36,937 nucleotides of DNA, taken from assembly GCF_934307085.1 (NCBI RefSeq), contig NZ_CAKRCF010000032.1, positions 1 through 36,937 of the forward strand. Reading direction: 5' to 3'. Under the pieces are notes generated by a model. The model was not told where the DNA came from, made no database searches, and worked only from the letters and a program-made list of their open reading frames with translations. The first letter of the stretch is position 1. Every line of letters starts with the position of its first letter. The position numbers were made by a program, and so were the translations under genes. The DNA is from an uncultured Anaerobutyricum sp. (GTDB taxonomy: Bacteria > Bacillota > Clostridia > Lachnospirales > Lachnospiraceae). Of the stretch, positions 23,070-31,193 are shown piece after piece.

Positions 23070-24059
23070 ATGCATAGAACGAAAGAAAGATATATGAAAA
23101 AAAGAAGAAATTTATTGCCGGGATTATTTTTTGTATTGCTTTTTGGCATATGTTTTCAAAGTAATTCGTTAAGAGCAGAAGCGAAAGTGGTACTAAAAGA
23201 TGTGACACCCAAAGAATCAGTATCGAGTGACCTTAGCGTAATAAGAAAAGTAACAAAGCTGGCATCACATCGCTGGATTCAGTCCTACACGATGGATTCT
23301 AAATATTATTATTACATACAGATGACAAGTGCTTATACGGGAAATCTTCGAATTACAAGAGTAAAATATAAGGGACTTGGACGATATGTGAAAGACCACA
23401 TGGATTTAAAAAACTTTGGACATGCTACAAATCTTGATTGCTCTGTATATAATGGTGTAACCTGGCTTTGGACAGGAAGCGATTGTAAAGGGAATGACGT
23501 TTCCAGAGCAATTTCCGGTTTTCGTTATCAGAAAAATAAGACACTCCGAAAGCATGGAACTATCCGCTATAAGATTCCAGATGCAAAGAGTAAGAAGTAT
23601 ATGACAAACGTATATCCTGCTATTAATCAGAACAGTACACAGATGGCGGTTCGCTATACTTATAGAGGCAAACAATATTACCAGATTTATAATCTTGCAA
23701 ATGGACGCTTTATAAATCCAAGAAATCCAGTGAGAAGAATCTGTCTTTCTGCGACAAGTGGAGATTTTCAGGGATTTGATTTGTATGGAAGTTCTATTTA
23801 CACTGTAGAAGGAAGTCCCAGGAAGTCGTTTCTTATGAGTTATGATCGCTCTCGACGTTATCAGCCAACGAAAATCCGACGTTATAATTATGCGACAGGA
23901 AGCAAAAAGACAGTAACGATCCATGGTGCAAAAACGTTATCTTTCCGCGAACCAGAAGGAATAAAGGTCTTGTCTGGGGGAAAAATTTATATGATGTATG
24001 TATCCAATACACTTACAAATCAATCTTGCAATATCTACCGGGTGAAAAAGAAGATTTAA
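23070..24059 (+). CDS. Secreted protein, possibly helveticin J-like beta-propeller
   Basis: A 329-residue exported protein: basic N-terminus, hydrophobic core GLFFVLLFGICF and a signal cleavage region around RAEA. The mature part is Tyr/Lys/Arg-rich with repeated beta-strand patterns: WIQSYTMDSKYYYYIQMT, DHMDLKNFGHATNLDCSVYNGVTWLWTGSD, GDFQGFDLYGSSIYTVEGSP, and REPEGIKVLSGGKIYMMYVS. The FGHA/GHAxNLD and QGFD...PEGI motifs resemble helveticin J-type proteins, a family of class III bacteriocins and propeller-like secreted proteins; this match is tentative. The start is uncertain: AAGGAG is 20 nt before ATG 23070, and the alternative MKKRRN start at 23094 lacks a clear site. No immunity or export gene is adjacent. 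Confidence 0.65.
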   Translation: MHRTKERYMKKRRNLLPGLFFVLLFGICFQSNSLRAEAKVVLKDVTPKESVSSDLSVIRKVTKLASHRWIQSYTMDSKYYYYIQMTSAYTGNLRITRVKYKGLGRYVKDHMDLKNFGHATNLDCSVYNGVTWLWTGSDCKGNDVSRAISGFRYQKNKTLRKHGTIRYKIPDAKSKKYMTNVYPAINQNSTQMAVRYTYRGKQYYQIYNLANGRFINPRNPVRRICLSATSGDFQGFDLYGSSIYTVEGSPRKSFLMSYDRSRRYQPTKIRRYNYATGSKKTVTIHGAKTLSFREPEGIKVLSGGKIYMMYVSNTLTNQSCNIYRVKKKI

Positions 24060-24147
24060 CAAAAATGTATCATTTATTTATCTTTGCAAATCAGAAAAAA
24101 AGGTAGCAATTAGGCAGGGTTTGCGATAAAATAAATTTAGATTTTTC

Positions 24148-24199
24148 TAATTAAAAATAATTAGAAAGACTAACTTAATATAATTAAAAATAATTAGAA
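24148..24199 (+). repeat. Direct repeat of a short dyad in the asnS leader
   Basis: TAATTAAAAATAATTAGAA occurs at 24148-24166 and again at 24181-24199, 33 bp apart. Each copy is itself a dyad (TAATT/AATTA). The second copy abuts the asnS ribosome site AAGAAAGG, so it may form an RNA hairpin or a protein site affecting asnS expression. Confidence 0.7.
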
Positions 24200-24216
24200 G
24201 AAAGGATTGCTATATT

Positions 24217-25599
24217 ATGACAATTCGAGAAATTTATAAGGACAGTGAACAATTTTTAAATAAAGAAGTGAAGCTTGGCGGATGGATTCGCAGTATCCGT
24301 GGCTCAAAGCATTTTGGATTTCTTGTACTTCATGATGGAACATTTTTTAAACCGATTCAGGTTGTGTATGAAGAAAAGCTTGAGAATTTTCAGGAGATTT
24401 CCAAAATGAATGTAGGAGCTGCCGTAATTGTAGAGGGGACGTTGGTTCCAACTCCGCAGGCAAAGCAGCCATTTGAGATTCAGGCGACTGCTGTTACTTT
24501 AGAAGGAGCTTCCGCACCAGATTATCCACTGCAGAAAAAACGTCATAGCTTAGAATATTTAAGAACGATTTCTCATCTTCGTCCAAGAACAAATACATTC
24601 CAGGCAGTATTTCGTATTCGTTCCATGGCGGCATATGCGATTCATCAGTTCTTTCAGGAGAGAGGATTTGTTTATGTGCATACTCCACTTATTACAGCAA
24701 GTGACTGTGAAGGTGCAGGAGAGATGTTTCAGGTTACAACGCTTGACTTAAACAATGTTCCAAAAGATAAAGAAGGCCATGTTGATTTCACACAGGATTT
24801 CTTCAATAAACCAACGAATCTTACAGTAAGTGGACAGCTCAATGCAGAAACATTTGCACAGGCATTCCGCAATACCTATACTTTTGGACCAACTTTCCGT
24901 GCAGAGAATTCCAATACAGCACGTCATGCAGCAGAGTTCTGGATGATTGAACCGGAGATGGCGTTTGCGGATTTAAAAGACGATATGGAAGTTGCAGAGG
25001 CAATGCTCAAATACGTTATTTCTTATGTCATGGAAAACGCGCCGGAAGAAATGGACTTTTTAAACCAGTTTGTAGATAAAGGATTAAAAGACAGACTTAA
25101 TCATGTACTTAATTCTGAATTTGGACATGTAACTTATACAGAAGCAATAGAAATTCTTGAGAAACATAACGATAAATTTGAATATAAAGTATCCTGGGGA
25201 ACAGATTTACAGACAGAACACGAGCGTTACCTTACAGAAGAAGTATTTAAACGTCCAGTATTCGTAACTGACTATCCAAAGGAAATCAAAGCTTTCTATA
25301 TGAAGCTTAATCCAGATGGAAAGACCGTAGCTGCAATGGATTGTCTTGTGCCAGGTATTGGAGAAATTATCGGCGGAAGCCAGAGAGAGGACGATTACGA
25401 CTTGCTTAAAAAACGTATGGAAGAAGTTGGATTGGATGAGGCAAGCTATCAGTTTTATTTAGACCTTCGTAAATATGGTTCTACTCATCATTCTGGATTT
25501 GGACTTGGATTCGAGAGATGTGTAATGTATCTGACAGGAATTTCTAATATCAGAGATGCAATTCCATTTCCAAGAACAGTGAATAATTGCGAATTGTAA
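24217..25599 (+). CDS. asnS: Asparaginyl-tRNA synthetase
   Basis: A 460-residue class II aminoacyl-tRNA synthetase that charges tRNA-Asn. The N-terminal OB-fold anticodon-binding domain (about 1-110: [25 protein letters not shown]) is typical. The catalytic domain has [31 protein letters not shown], the motif 2 region [24 protein letters not shown], and motif 3 [27 protein letters not shown]. The [15 protein letters not shown] form separates AsnRS from AspRS. Length is normal. No T-box leader is visible in the 157 bp upstream; instead there is a duplicated short dyad. The gene is monocistronic. Confidence 0.96.
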   Translation: MTIREIYKDSEQFLNKEVKLGGWIRSIRGSKHFGFLVLHDGTFFKPIQVVYEEKLENFQEISKMNVGAAVIVEGTLVPTPQAKQPFEIQATAVTLEGASAPDYPLQKKRHSLEYLRTISHLRPRTNTFQAVFRIRSMAAYAIHQFFQERGFVYVHTPLITASDCEGAGEMFQVTTLDLNNVPKDKEGHVDFTQDFFNKPTNLTVSGQLNAETFAQAFRNTYTFGPTFRAENSNTARHAAEFWMIEPEMAFADLKDDMEVAEAMLKYVISYVMENAPEEMDFLNQFVDKGLKDRLNHVLNSEFGHVTYTEAIEILEKHNDKFEYKVSWGTDLQTEHERYLTEEVFKRPVFVTDYPKEIKAFYMKLNPDGKTVAAMDCLVPGIGEIIGGSQREDDYDLLKKRMEEVGLDEASYQFYLDLRKYGSTHHSGFGLGFERCVMYLTGISNIRDAIPFPRTVNNCEL

Positions 25600-25665
25600 T
25601 TTGCTGCAGGAAAATAGCTCACTGGAATTTATTGTCTGGTATTTTTGTATTCTCTGCCTTCTTCC

Positions 25666-25701
25666 TCAAATCTTTTAACTGATTTGTTGTATTAGAAACA
25701 G
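25666..25701 (+). repeat. Short hairpin repeat shared with 1559-1595
   Basis: CTCAAATCTTTTAACTGATT followed by TGTTGTATTAGAA matches CCAAATCTTTTTCAACTGAT... after spoIID. Both carry the CAAATC/GATTTG dyad. The other copy is at about 1561-1596. Similarity is over about 35 nt. Confidence 0.5.
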
Positions 25702-25744
25702 GTAGCCGTTGTAGATATTCTATCAGATTGCTCAAAAAATATGG

Positions 25745-25904
25745 AAAAGAACTCCTAAAAATTTATTGAATTTTGTGACTTTGTGCTGCAGAATTTTGCC
25801 CATAGAAACTTCGCATTCATTTCTGCGAAGTTTCTGTTTTACTGGGCAAAATGGAGCGTTTAGCACAACGGAACAAAATCAATAAATTTTTTAGGGGTTC
25901 TTCT
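25745..25904 (+). repeat. Variable-arm palindrome with an enlarged structured loop
   Basis: Arms 25745-25776 (AAAAGAACTCCTAAAAATTT...) and 25873-25904 pair with a few mismatches and a one-base gap. The loop starts GACTTTGTGCT and ends AGCACAACGGA, matching the inner loop at 11391-11476 (GACTTTGTG...ACAACGGA). Between them are nested stems ATTTTGCCCA/TGGGCAAAAT and AGAAACTTCGCA/TGCGAAGTTTCT, the inner one forming a perfect hairpin. Confidence 0.85.
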
Positions 25905-25914
25905 CAATAATCCT

Positions 25915-25939
25915 TCTGGCCATCTGGCCATCTGGCCAT
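25915..25939 (+). repeat. Triple 9-bp tandem repeat
   Basis: CTGGCCATCTGGCCATCTGG followed by CCAT: the unit TCTGGCCAT occurs three times in a row. It contains the TGGCCA palindrome. It directly follows the palindromic element and precedes the signalling operon promoter. Confidence 0.85.
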
Positions 25940-26026
25940 AGATTTTTCCGTAGCGGTGTCTTCTTTGCCTGCGGCAAATCAAAATTTTCGTGCAAGAATT
26001 TATCTCAAAGAACTAGATAAAGCAGT

Positions 26027-26054
26027 TTGTAAAACATACAAATTGTTATATAAT
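26027..26054 (+). promoter_or_regulatory. Promoter of the VWA/kinase/phosphatase operon
   Basis: TTGTAA (26027-26032), 16 nt, then TATAAT (26049-26054). The start would fall near 26061, about 55 nt before the first gene. A longer upstream ATG (26057) would be at or before the start site and is therefore unlikely. Confidence 0.7.
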
Positions 26055-26116
26055 AAATGGAGTTAAAAAAGCAGGGAAGTTGCTTTTTCCGTCTAATAAT
26101 CAAAGGGGGTATCTTT

Positions 26117-26992
26117 ATGCCAAAGTGGCTTGATTTAAATGAAGTAGATGATGATGAAATTCTTTTAAAAAAGAATCGGATGAGCAGGAGTCTTGTTCTT
26201 GATACACCAGAGGTTGCAGATGCAGCTGAGGAGGACTTTCTTGATACGATGGAGCCTGCTAAAAAGAGCATGACAATATTTTTTATGATTGATGTATCGG
26301 GTAGTATGAAGGGGACGAAAATTGGTTCATTAAATAGTACGATGGAAGAATTGCTGCCTTCATTAATCGGAGTTGGAGAAGCTTCTACTGATGTAAAGAT
26401 TGCGATTATGAAGTTTTCTACGGATGTAGAGTGGGTGACTCCTGAACCGGTAAAGATTGAGGAATATCAGTACTGGAATCGTTTAGAGGCAGATGGTCTT
26501 ACCTTTATGGGCGATGCGTTTATGGAGCTTTCTAAGAAGCTTTCCCGCAGCACATTTTTAAGTTCGCCATCTCTTTCTTTTGCACCAGTTATTTTTCTGT
26601 TATCCGATGGTTCTCCGAACGATGATTGGAAGAAGGGCTTAGATACATTAAAGCAGAATAAATGGTTTCAGCATGGATTAAAGATTGCACTTGGTATTGG
26701 TTCAAAGGTAAATATGGATGTGCTTCGTGCATTTACCGGGAATGATGAGCTTGCAGTACAGGCAAAGAATGCGGACCAGCTTAGAGAGCTGATTAAGCTT
26801 CTTGCGGTGACTTCTTCCCAGATTGGAAGCCGTAGTCTTGCACTGGTGGATTCAAACGGCAGACAGCCAGCGGCTGAAACTGTGGCACAGGCAAAACAGC
26901 AGGTACTTGTGGAGGAGATTCGTACAGGAGCGAAGGACATTCTTGGTGAAGCAGTTGACCTTGGTGCTGTGAATTACGATGAAGGTTGGTAG
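26117..26992 (+). CDS. TerY-like VWA domain protein, copy 1
   Basis: A 291-residue cytoplasmic protein dominated by a von Willebrand A domain with an intact MIDAS: DVSGS (59-63), the Thr in EADGLTFMGD, and the Asp in LLSDGSPNDD. The context SMTIFFMIDVSGSMKGTKIGSLN is typical of TerY-type VWA proteins, which pair with a kinase and a PP2C phosphatase in TerY-P signalling. It has an acidic N-terminal ~45 residues and a C-terminal tail ending in DEGW, also found at the end of the second VWA protein in this operon. The start at 26117 follows a strong AAAGGGGG site and fits the promoter. Kinase gene begins 24 nt downstream. Family secure; bound partner unknown. Confidence 0.88.
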   Translation: MPKWLDLNEVDDDEILLKKNRMSRSLVLDTPEVADAAEEDFLDTMEPAKKSMTIFFMIDVSGSMKGTKIGSLNSTMEELLPSLIGVGEASTDVKIAIMKFSTDVEWVTPEPVKIEEYQYWNRLEADGLTFMGDAFMELSKKLSRSTFLSSPSLSFAPVIFLLSDGSPNDDWKKGLDTLKQNKWFQHGLKIALGIGSKVNMDVLRAFTGNDELAVQAKNADQLRELIKLLAVTSSQIGSRSLALVDSNGRQPAAETVAQAKQQVLVEEIRTGAKDILGEAVDLGAVNYDEGW

Positions 26993-27016
26993 AATATAAA
27001 GGATGGTAGAACATAG

Positions 27017-28372
27017 ATGAGAGAATTAAAGATTGGAGAGAGAATTCCAATAGAGGCGGGTGGTGAGGCAGTTGTCTCAAGAGAGCTTGGACGAGGTGGA
27101 CAAGGTATCGTATATCTTGTCCGTTATAATGGCAGGGAGTATGCGCTTAAATGGTATTTTATCAGCCGTATCAAGAATCCGGAGGCATTTCGTAATAATC
27201 TTCGTAAGAATATTGAGGATGGTGCTCCGGAGGGGGGCAAGCAGTTTATCTGGCCGTTATTTTTAACAGAGACAAAGAGAAACGGTGCATTTGGTTATCT
27301 GATGCGGCTTGCTCCCTCAGGATATGAATCATTTACCGATATTTATAATGGGTATCGCTGGGAGAAACCGAGAGTAAAGGGACAGCCGGCGAGGAAGATT
27401 AAAGTAAAGTTTGCTTCTCTTGATGTGATGCTTACAGCGGCAATTAATATCGTTAAGGCATTCAGAGCGTTGCATCTTGCAGGAAAAAGTTATCAGGATC
27501 TGAATGATGGCGGTTTCTTTATTGATACGCGAACAGGGGATGTTCTGGTGTGTGACTGCGATAATGTAGCAGCGGACGGCGACAACTTCGGAATTGGAGG
27601 TATGCCAGGTTTTATGGCACCGGAAGTTGTTCGGGGTATTGCAAAGCCGGATGTGCTGACAGATAGATATTCTCTGGCTGTTGTTTTATTTAAGCTGTTC
27701 TTCCGTGGCGACCCGTTAGAGGGAAGTAAAGTGCTTCAGTGTGTTGTTATGACAGAAGAAAATGACCTGATTCATTATGGAAAAGATCCGGTATTTATTT
27801 ACGATCCGAATAACGCATCAAACCGTCCAGTGAATGGTGTACACGATAATGTGATCAAGCTGTGGAAGATTTATCCTGACTTTATCAGGGAGGCATTTAC
27901 CCTTTCCTTTACTTATGGAATCCAGGAGCCGAATGCCCGCATTATCGAAAAGAGCTGGATTCAGATGCTTATTCAGTTAAAGCTTGATATTATTCACTGT
28001 AGCTGTGGAAAGACAGCATTTTCTTCTGCATTTGAAAAGACAGGAGAGCACACGTTACGCTGTCGCAATTGCGGAAGTACCATTTATACAATGGGCGTAA
28101 AAGATTATGAACTTCCGTTAAATCTTGGGGCAAAGCTGTATAAATGTCTGACCAAGAAAAATAGTGATGATTTTGAATCTGTTACGGGAATGGTCATTGA
28201 AAACCGCTTAAAGAAAGGTTTATTTGGCATTAAAAATATGTCCGATGATGTCTGGAAAGCGAAGTTCCCGGATAACTCTGTCAGAGAAGTCGGACCGGGA
28301 AAAGGTGTTCCAATCTGGAAAGGATTAGAGATTGACTTTGGAGATAATCTGATTGCAAAAATCCTCCTGTAA
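27017..28372 (+). CDS. Protein kinase of the TerY-P type with C-terminal zinc ribbon
   Basis: A 451-residue Ser/Thr-kinase-like protein. The glycine loop LGRGGQGIVY (24-33) and the ATP-binding Lys45 in YALKWY are intact. The catalytic loop reads SYQDLNDGGFFID with Asp161; five residues on, where kinases usually have Asn, this has Gly. The metal loop reads VCDCDNV (Asp180), and APE (201-203) is present. After the kinase domain comes a zinc ribbon with CSC (328-330) and CRNC (349-352), then a C-terminal beta domain (KGLFGIKNMSDDVW...GKGVPIWKGL). This three-part layout is known from kinases encoded with VWA and PP2C genes. It probably phosphorylates a partner such as the VWA or zinc protein. AAAGGATGG precedes the ATG. 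Activity is likely but the Asn-to-Gly change needs testing. Confidence 0.85.
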   Translation: MRELKIGERIPIEAGGEAVVSRELGRGGQGIVYLVRYNGREYALKWYFISRIKNPEAFRNNLRKNIEDGAPEGGKQFIWPLFLTETKRNGAFGYLMRLAPSGYESFTDIYNGYRWEKPRVKGQPARKIKVKFASLDVMLTAAINIVKAFRALHLAGKSYQDLNDGGFFIDTRTGDVLVCDCDNVAADGDNFGIGGMPGFMAPEVVRGIAKPDVLTDRYSLAVVLFKLFFRGDPLEGSKVLQCVVMTEENDLIHYGKDPVFIYDPNNASNRPVNGVHDNVIKLWKIYPDFIREAFTLSFTYGIQEPNARIIEKSWIQMLIQLKLDIIHCSCGKTAFSSAFEKTGEHTLRCRNCGSTIYTMGVKDYELPLNLGAKLYKCLTKKNSDDFESVTGMVIENRLKKGLFGIKNMSDDVWKAKFPDNSVREVGPGKGVPIWKGLEIDFGDNLIAKILL

Positions 28373-28404
28373 AATACAATGTATGATGTGCGCTTAAAGC
28401 AAAG

Positions 28405-28430
28405 AACTCTGATTTTGCAGAGTTTTATTA
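28405..28430 (+). terminator. Weak hairpin between kinase and pseudokinase genes
   Basis: AACTCTG/CAGAGTT (28405-28411, 28418-28424) with a 6-nt loop is followed by TTTATTA. The 7-bp AT-rich stem suggests attenuation or mRNA processing rather than a full stop, since AGGAGG of the next gene follows at once. Confidence 0.45.
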
Positions 28431-28440
28431 GGAGGATAGA

Positions 28441-29592
28441 ATGAGTAATTTTAATAAAAATGGTTGGGTTTCCCTCGCACAAATCTGTGATGAGAGACAG
28501 CTTGTGATTGATGCAGAAACTGGGAAAAAGGTTTTAAGACCAGCATATTTTTCTTCGATGAATGCCATGATAGAAGGAGCGTTTCAGTTTGCACGTTTCT
28601 TTGAGGAGATTCATCAGAAAGGTAAGGTATACTGTAGCATTTCTCCGGATGTATTTTATTTTAATTTGAAAAATGGAACATTTCATTTTGATGGGGAAGA
28701 ACTTCTTGGGGAGGCATATGCACAGGAACCAGATGCAGATGTGATAGAATTTACAGAATTTCTTGCACCGGAGCTAGTAGAATCTCTGTCGGAAGAAATT
28801 TCTGCGAAAGAATATTATTCTTTAGAGACAGACCGCTATTTCATGGCAGTATATTTATTTGAATACTTTTTCCATACAGGTTCTCCATTTGAAGGAAAAA
28901 AGATGGTAAACCGCTGTTTCCTTTCTCCGGAGGAAAAAGAACTGTTCCGGGCGAGAGAGGGATGCTTTTGTATGGAACCAGGCGAAGAAGAGAATATTCC
29001 GGTAAAAGGGATTCAGGACAAGCTGATTCAGTACTGGAACGAGTACCCGGAGGTTCTGCAAAAAATGTTCCAGAAAGCATTTCTCGATGGGGGAAGACTT
29101 AGAGAACTTCGTCCGACAGAGGTGGACTGGAAACAGCTTCTTGTTCGTATGACGATGGATTATAAGTCCTGTCACTGTGGCTTCCATGGATTTTCTTATC
29201 GATTGATTTCTAAGGAAAATGGAACATTTGCCTGTCCAAAGTGTGGAAAGATTTATTATCCGCTGACAAATGGAATGGACAGGATTCTTCTTGCAGAAGG
29301 AGAAAAACTTTACGAATGCCAGACAGGAAGGAATCCGATGGATAAGGATACGGTCACAGGCCTGATTGTAGAGAACCGACAGAAAAAGGGTCTGTATGGC
29401 ATTAAAAATGTAAGTCAGGGTGTGTGGAGAGGATTTTATCCTGACGGGAAAATAAAGGATATTCCGAATGGACAGGGAATTCCTATCTGGAATGGGATGT
29501 CCGTCCGGTTTGAATTGGGTGAGGAATGGAATCTCCGTCTGATGCAGCAGGTGGAGGAGAGAAAGGAAGATGAGGATGAGCAGACAGTTTGA
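28441..29592 (+). CDS. Pseudokinase paralogue with zinc ribbon, N-lobe missing
   Basis: A 383-residue paralogue of the preceding kinase. It aligns from the middle of the kinase onward (AYFSSMNAMIEGAFQFARFFEEIHQKGKVYCSISPDVFYF matches the helix-plus-catalytic-loop region). The glycine loop and ATP lysine are absent, and the catalytic Asp position reads Ser (YCSIS for YQDLN, about residue 66). APE survives (FLAPEL, about 108-112). The zinc ribbon (KSCHCGFHG..FACPKCGKI) and the C-terminal beta domain (KKGLYGIKNVSQGVW...NGQGIPIWNGM) are kept. It is therefore a likely non-catalytic scaffold or allosteric partner of the active kinase or of the VWA proteins. TTAGGAGG precedes the ATG. Its 3' end overlaps the next gene by 23 nt. 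Confidence 0.85.
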   Translation: MSNFNKNGWVSLAQICDERQLVIDAETGKKVLRPAYFSSMNAMIEGAFQFARFFEEIHQKGKVYCSISPDVFYFNLKNGTFHFDGEELLGEAYAQEPDADVIEFTEFLAPELVESLSEEISAKEYYSLETDRYFMAVYLFEYFFHTGSPFEGKKMVNRCFLSPEEKELFRAREGCFCMEPGEEENIPVKGIQDKLIQYWNEYPEVLQKMFQKAFLDGGRLRELRPTEVDWKQLLVRMTMDYKSCHCGFHGFSYRLISKENGTFACPKCGKIYYPLTNGMDRILLAEGEKLYECQTGRNPMDKDTVTGLIVENRQKKGLYGIKNVSQGVWRGFYPDGKIKDIPNGQGIPIWNGMSVRFELGEEWNLRLMQQVEERKEDEDEQTV

Positions 29593-30379
29593 TGAAAATA
29601 TAGAGGCAATTGACCCGTTAGAAACAATGCCGCCTGCCAAGAAAAGTATGGTCATTTTTTTTCTGGTAGATACTTCAAAAAGCATGGAAGGTTCAAAGCT
29701 TGAATCATTAAACCGTGTTATGGGAGATATTTTACCGGAATTAATTGGTGTCGGCGAGGCAGGAACCGATGTAAAAGTTGCCATAATGTCATTTTCTTCT
29801 GGATGTGAGTGGATTACACCGGAACCAGTATTGATTGAAGAATATCAGAGATGGGAGAACTTAAAAGCAGATGGTGTAACCGATTTGGGAGACGCCTGTG
29901 AGGAACTCTGCCAGAAGCTTTCAAGAAACAGTTTTTTAAGAGCACCATCCCTTTCTTATGCGCCAGTCATTTTTCTTATGACAGATGGTTATCCAACGGA
30001 TAACTATAAAAAAGGCTTTGAAATGTTAAAGAAGAATCGTTGGTTCCAGTATGGTTTGAAAATTGCATTGGCAATTGGTTCTAACGTAGATTTGGATGTA
30101 CTTCGTGAGTTTACAGATGATGAAGAACTGGTACTTCAGGCATGTGGTGCAGAAATGCTTAAGAAACTTGTTCGTGAAATCGCAGTTACTTCCTCAAAAA
30201 TCGGAAGTACAAGCATGACACTTACCGATGCAACCGGAGAGCGTTCTCTTGCAGAAGTAGCAGGAGCAAAGAAAGAGCAGATGGTAGAGGCAGTGCAGGA
30301 AATGAAACAGGACATTTTAGGACTGGATGATCTCACGGACCTTGAAGATATGGATATTGAATTTGATGAGGGATGGTAG
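29570..30379 (+). CDS. TerY-like VWA domain protein, copy 2
   Basis: A 269-residue paralogue of the first VWA protein, with the acidic N-terminal region shortened. The MIDAS is intact: DTSKS (34-38), the Thr in KADGVTDLGD and the Asp in MTDGYPTD. Long stretches match copy 1 (IGVGEA.TDVK.AIM.FS, ITPEPV.IEEYQ, PSLSYAPVIFL). The C-terminus again ends DEGW. It starts inside the pseudokinase 3' end (ATG 29570, or six bases later at 29576), implying translational coupling with that partner. This gives a VWA-kinase and pseudokinase-VWA mirror arrangement. The stop is one base before the phosphatase ATG. Function: likely metal-dependent protein-binding adaptor of the phosphorylation module. Confidence 0.87.
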   Translation: MRMSRQFDENIEAIDPLETMPPAKKSMVIFFLVDTSKSMEGSKLESLNRVMGDILPELIGVGEAGTDVKVAIMSFSSGCEWITPEPVLIEEYQRWENLKADGVTDLGDACEELCQKLSRNSFLRAPSLSYAPVIFLMTDGYPTDNYKKGFEMLKKNRWFQYGLKIALAIGSNVDLDVLREFTDDEELVLQACGAEMLKKLVREIAVTSSKIGSTSMTLTDATGERSLAEVAGAKKEQMVEAVQEMKQDILGLDDLTDLEDMDIEFDEGW

Positions 30380-30380
30380 A

Positions 30381-31193
30381 ATGTTTCAGGGAGTACATTC
30401 TACAGTAATCGGAGATAGCCATATTAAAAAAGGCATTGTCTGTCAGGATAGTTCTGGAACGGTAGTCGCTGATAAGTTTGCGATTGCCGTTGTGGCGGAC
30501 GGACATGGCAGTGCCAAGCATTTCCGCAGCGATGCAGGTTCAAGGATTGCTGTAAAGATTACGACAAAGTTATTAAAAAATTATATGAACCGTCCGGACT
30601 TTAAGGAACAGTTTTTCAAGCACCCGGAATTTATTCTGGCACAGATGGAAAAGCAGATTCTTATGAAATGGAGAGAGGCAGTAGAGGAATATCATTTAGA
30701 AAATCCTTTGACCGAGGAAGAAGAAAATAAAATACCTGAAAAGGCAAAAGGCAGACTCAGAACAGCAGCCATTTACGGAAGCACCGTACTTGCCGCCGTT
30801 TTGACAAAAGATTTTTCTTATGGAATGATTCTTGGCGATGGAGGATTTGTAGTCCTCGGCAATAATGACGAATTATTTATTCCAATCGAGGATAAAAATT
30901 CCCATGCAAACTATACATCCTCTCTTTGTAATACTGATGCGATACATTTTTTTGAACACTGGTACACCACAGAGGAAGTAAAAGCAGTGTTTGTATCCAC
31001 AGACGGACTGTTCAAATCATTTGCAAGTGAAGAAGACTTTTTGAAATATCATGGATTGCTTTCTCATATGTTTCATGATACGGAAAAAATGCAAAAAAGT
31101 TTAAAGCGGAATTTTGAAAAGAGAACGAGAGAAGGCAGCGGTGATGATATATCGATTGCATTCGTTTATCAGGAAGGAGAGAAGGCGGAATGA
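30381..31193 (+). CDS. PP2C-family Ser/Thr phosphatase
   Basis: A 270-residue PPM/PP2C phosphatase, the expected antagonist of the kinase. Metal-site and core motifs are intact: AIAVVADGHGSA (Asp40 in DGHG), IYGSTVLAAVL, MILGDGGFVVL, FVSTDGLFKSF, and the C-terminal GSGDDISIAFVY with the paired Asp. No transmembrane segment is seen. The start at 30381 is chosen because it follows the VWA-2 stop by one base and the protein then begins with the family-like FQGVHSTVIGDSHIKKGIVCQDS; a longer frame upstream would run through the VWA gene. Its stop overlaps the next start (ATGA). It probably dephosphorylates the VWA or zinc-domain targets of the module. Confidence 0.92.
   Translation: MFQGVHSTVIGDSHIKKGIVCQDSSGTVVADKFAIAVVADGHGSAKHFRSDAGSRIAVKITTKLLKNYMNRPDFKEQFFKHPEFILAQMEKQILMKWREAVEEYHLENPLTEEEENKIPEKAKGRLRTAAIYGSTVLAAVLTKDFSYGMILGDGGFVVLGNNDELFIPIEDKNSHANYTSSLCNTDAIHFFEHWYTTEEVKAVFVSTDGLFKSFASEEDFLKYHGLLSHMFHDTEKMQKSLKRNFEKRTREGSGDDISIAFVYQEGEKAE

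Noticed and set aside
23406..23924. 172-codon minus-strand open frame
   Set aside because: Antisense to the secreted protein gene; no ribosome site or recognisable domain.
24060..24216. T-box riboswitch upstream of asnS
   Set aside because: The spacer is short and the conserved T-box sequence (AGGGTGG-type) is not present.
26057..26116. Longer start for the first VWA gene
   Set aside because: ATG 26057 lies only 3 nt after the -10 box (26049-26054), before the expected transcription start; ATG 26117 has a strong ribosome site.
28855..29784. 309-codon minus-strand open frame
   Set aside because: Antisense to the pseudokinase and VWA-2 genes, whose domains are clear; composition is Phe/Leu/Ser/Ile-rich as expected for a shadow frame.
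30327..30380. Upstream start for the PP2C gene
   Set aside because: It would lie within the VWA-2 gene in another frame and lacks family sequence; ATG 30381 directly follows the VWA-2 stop.
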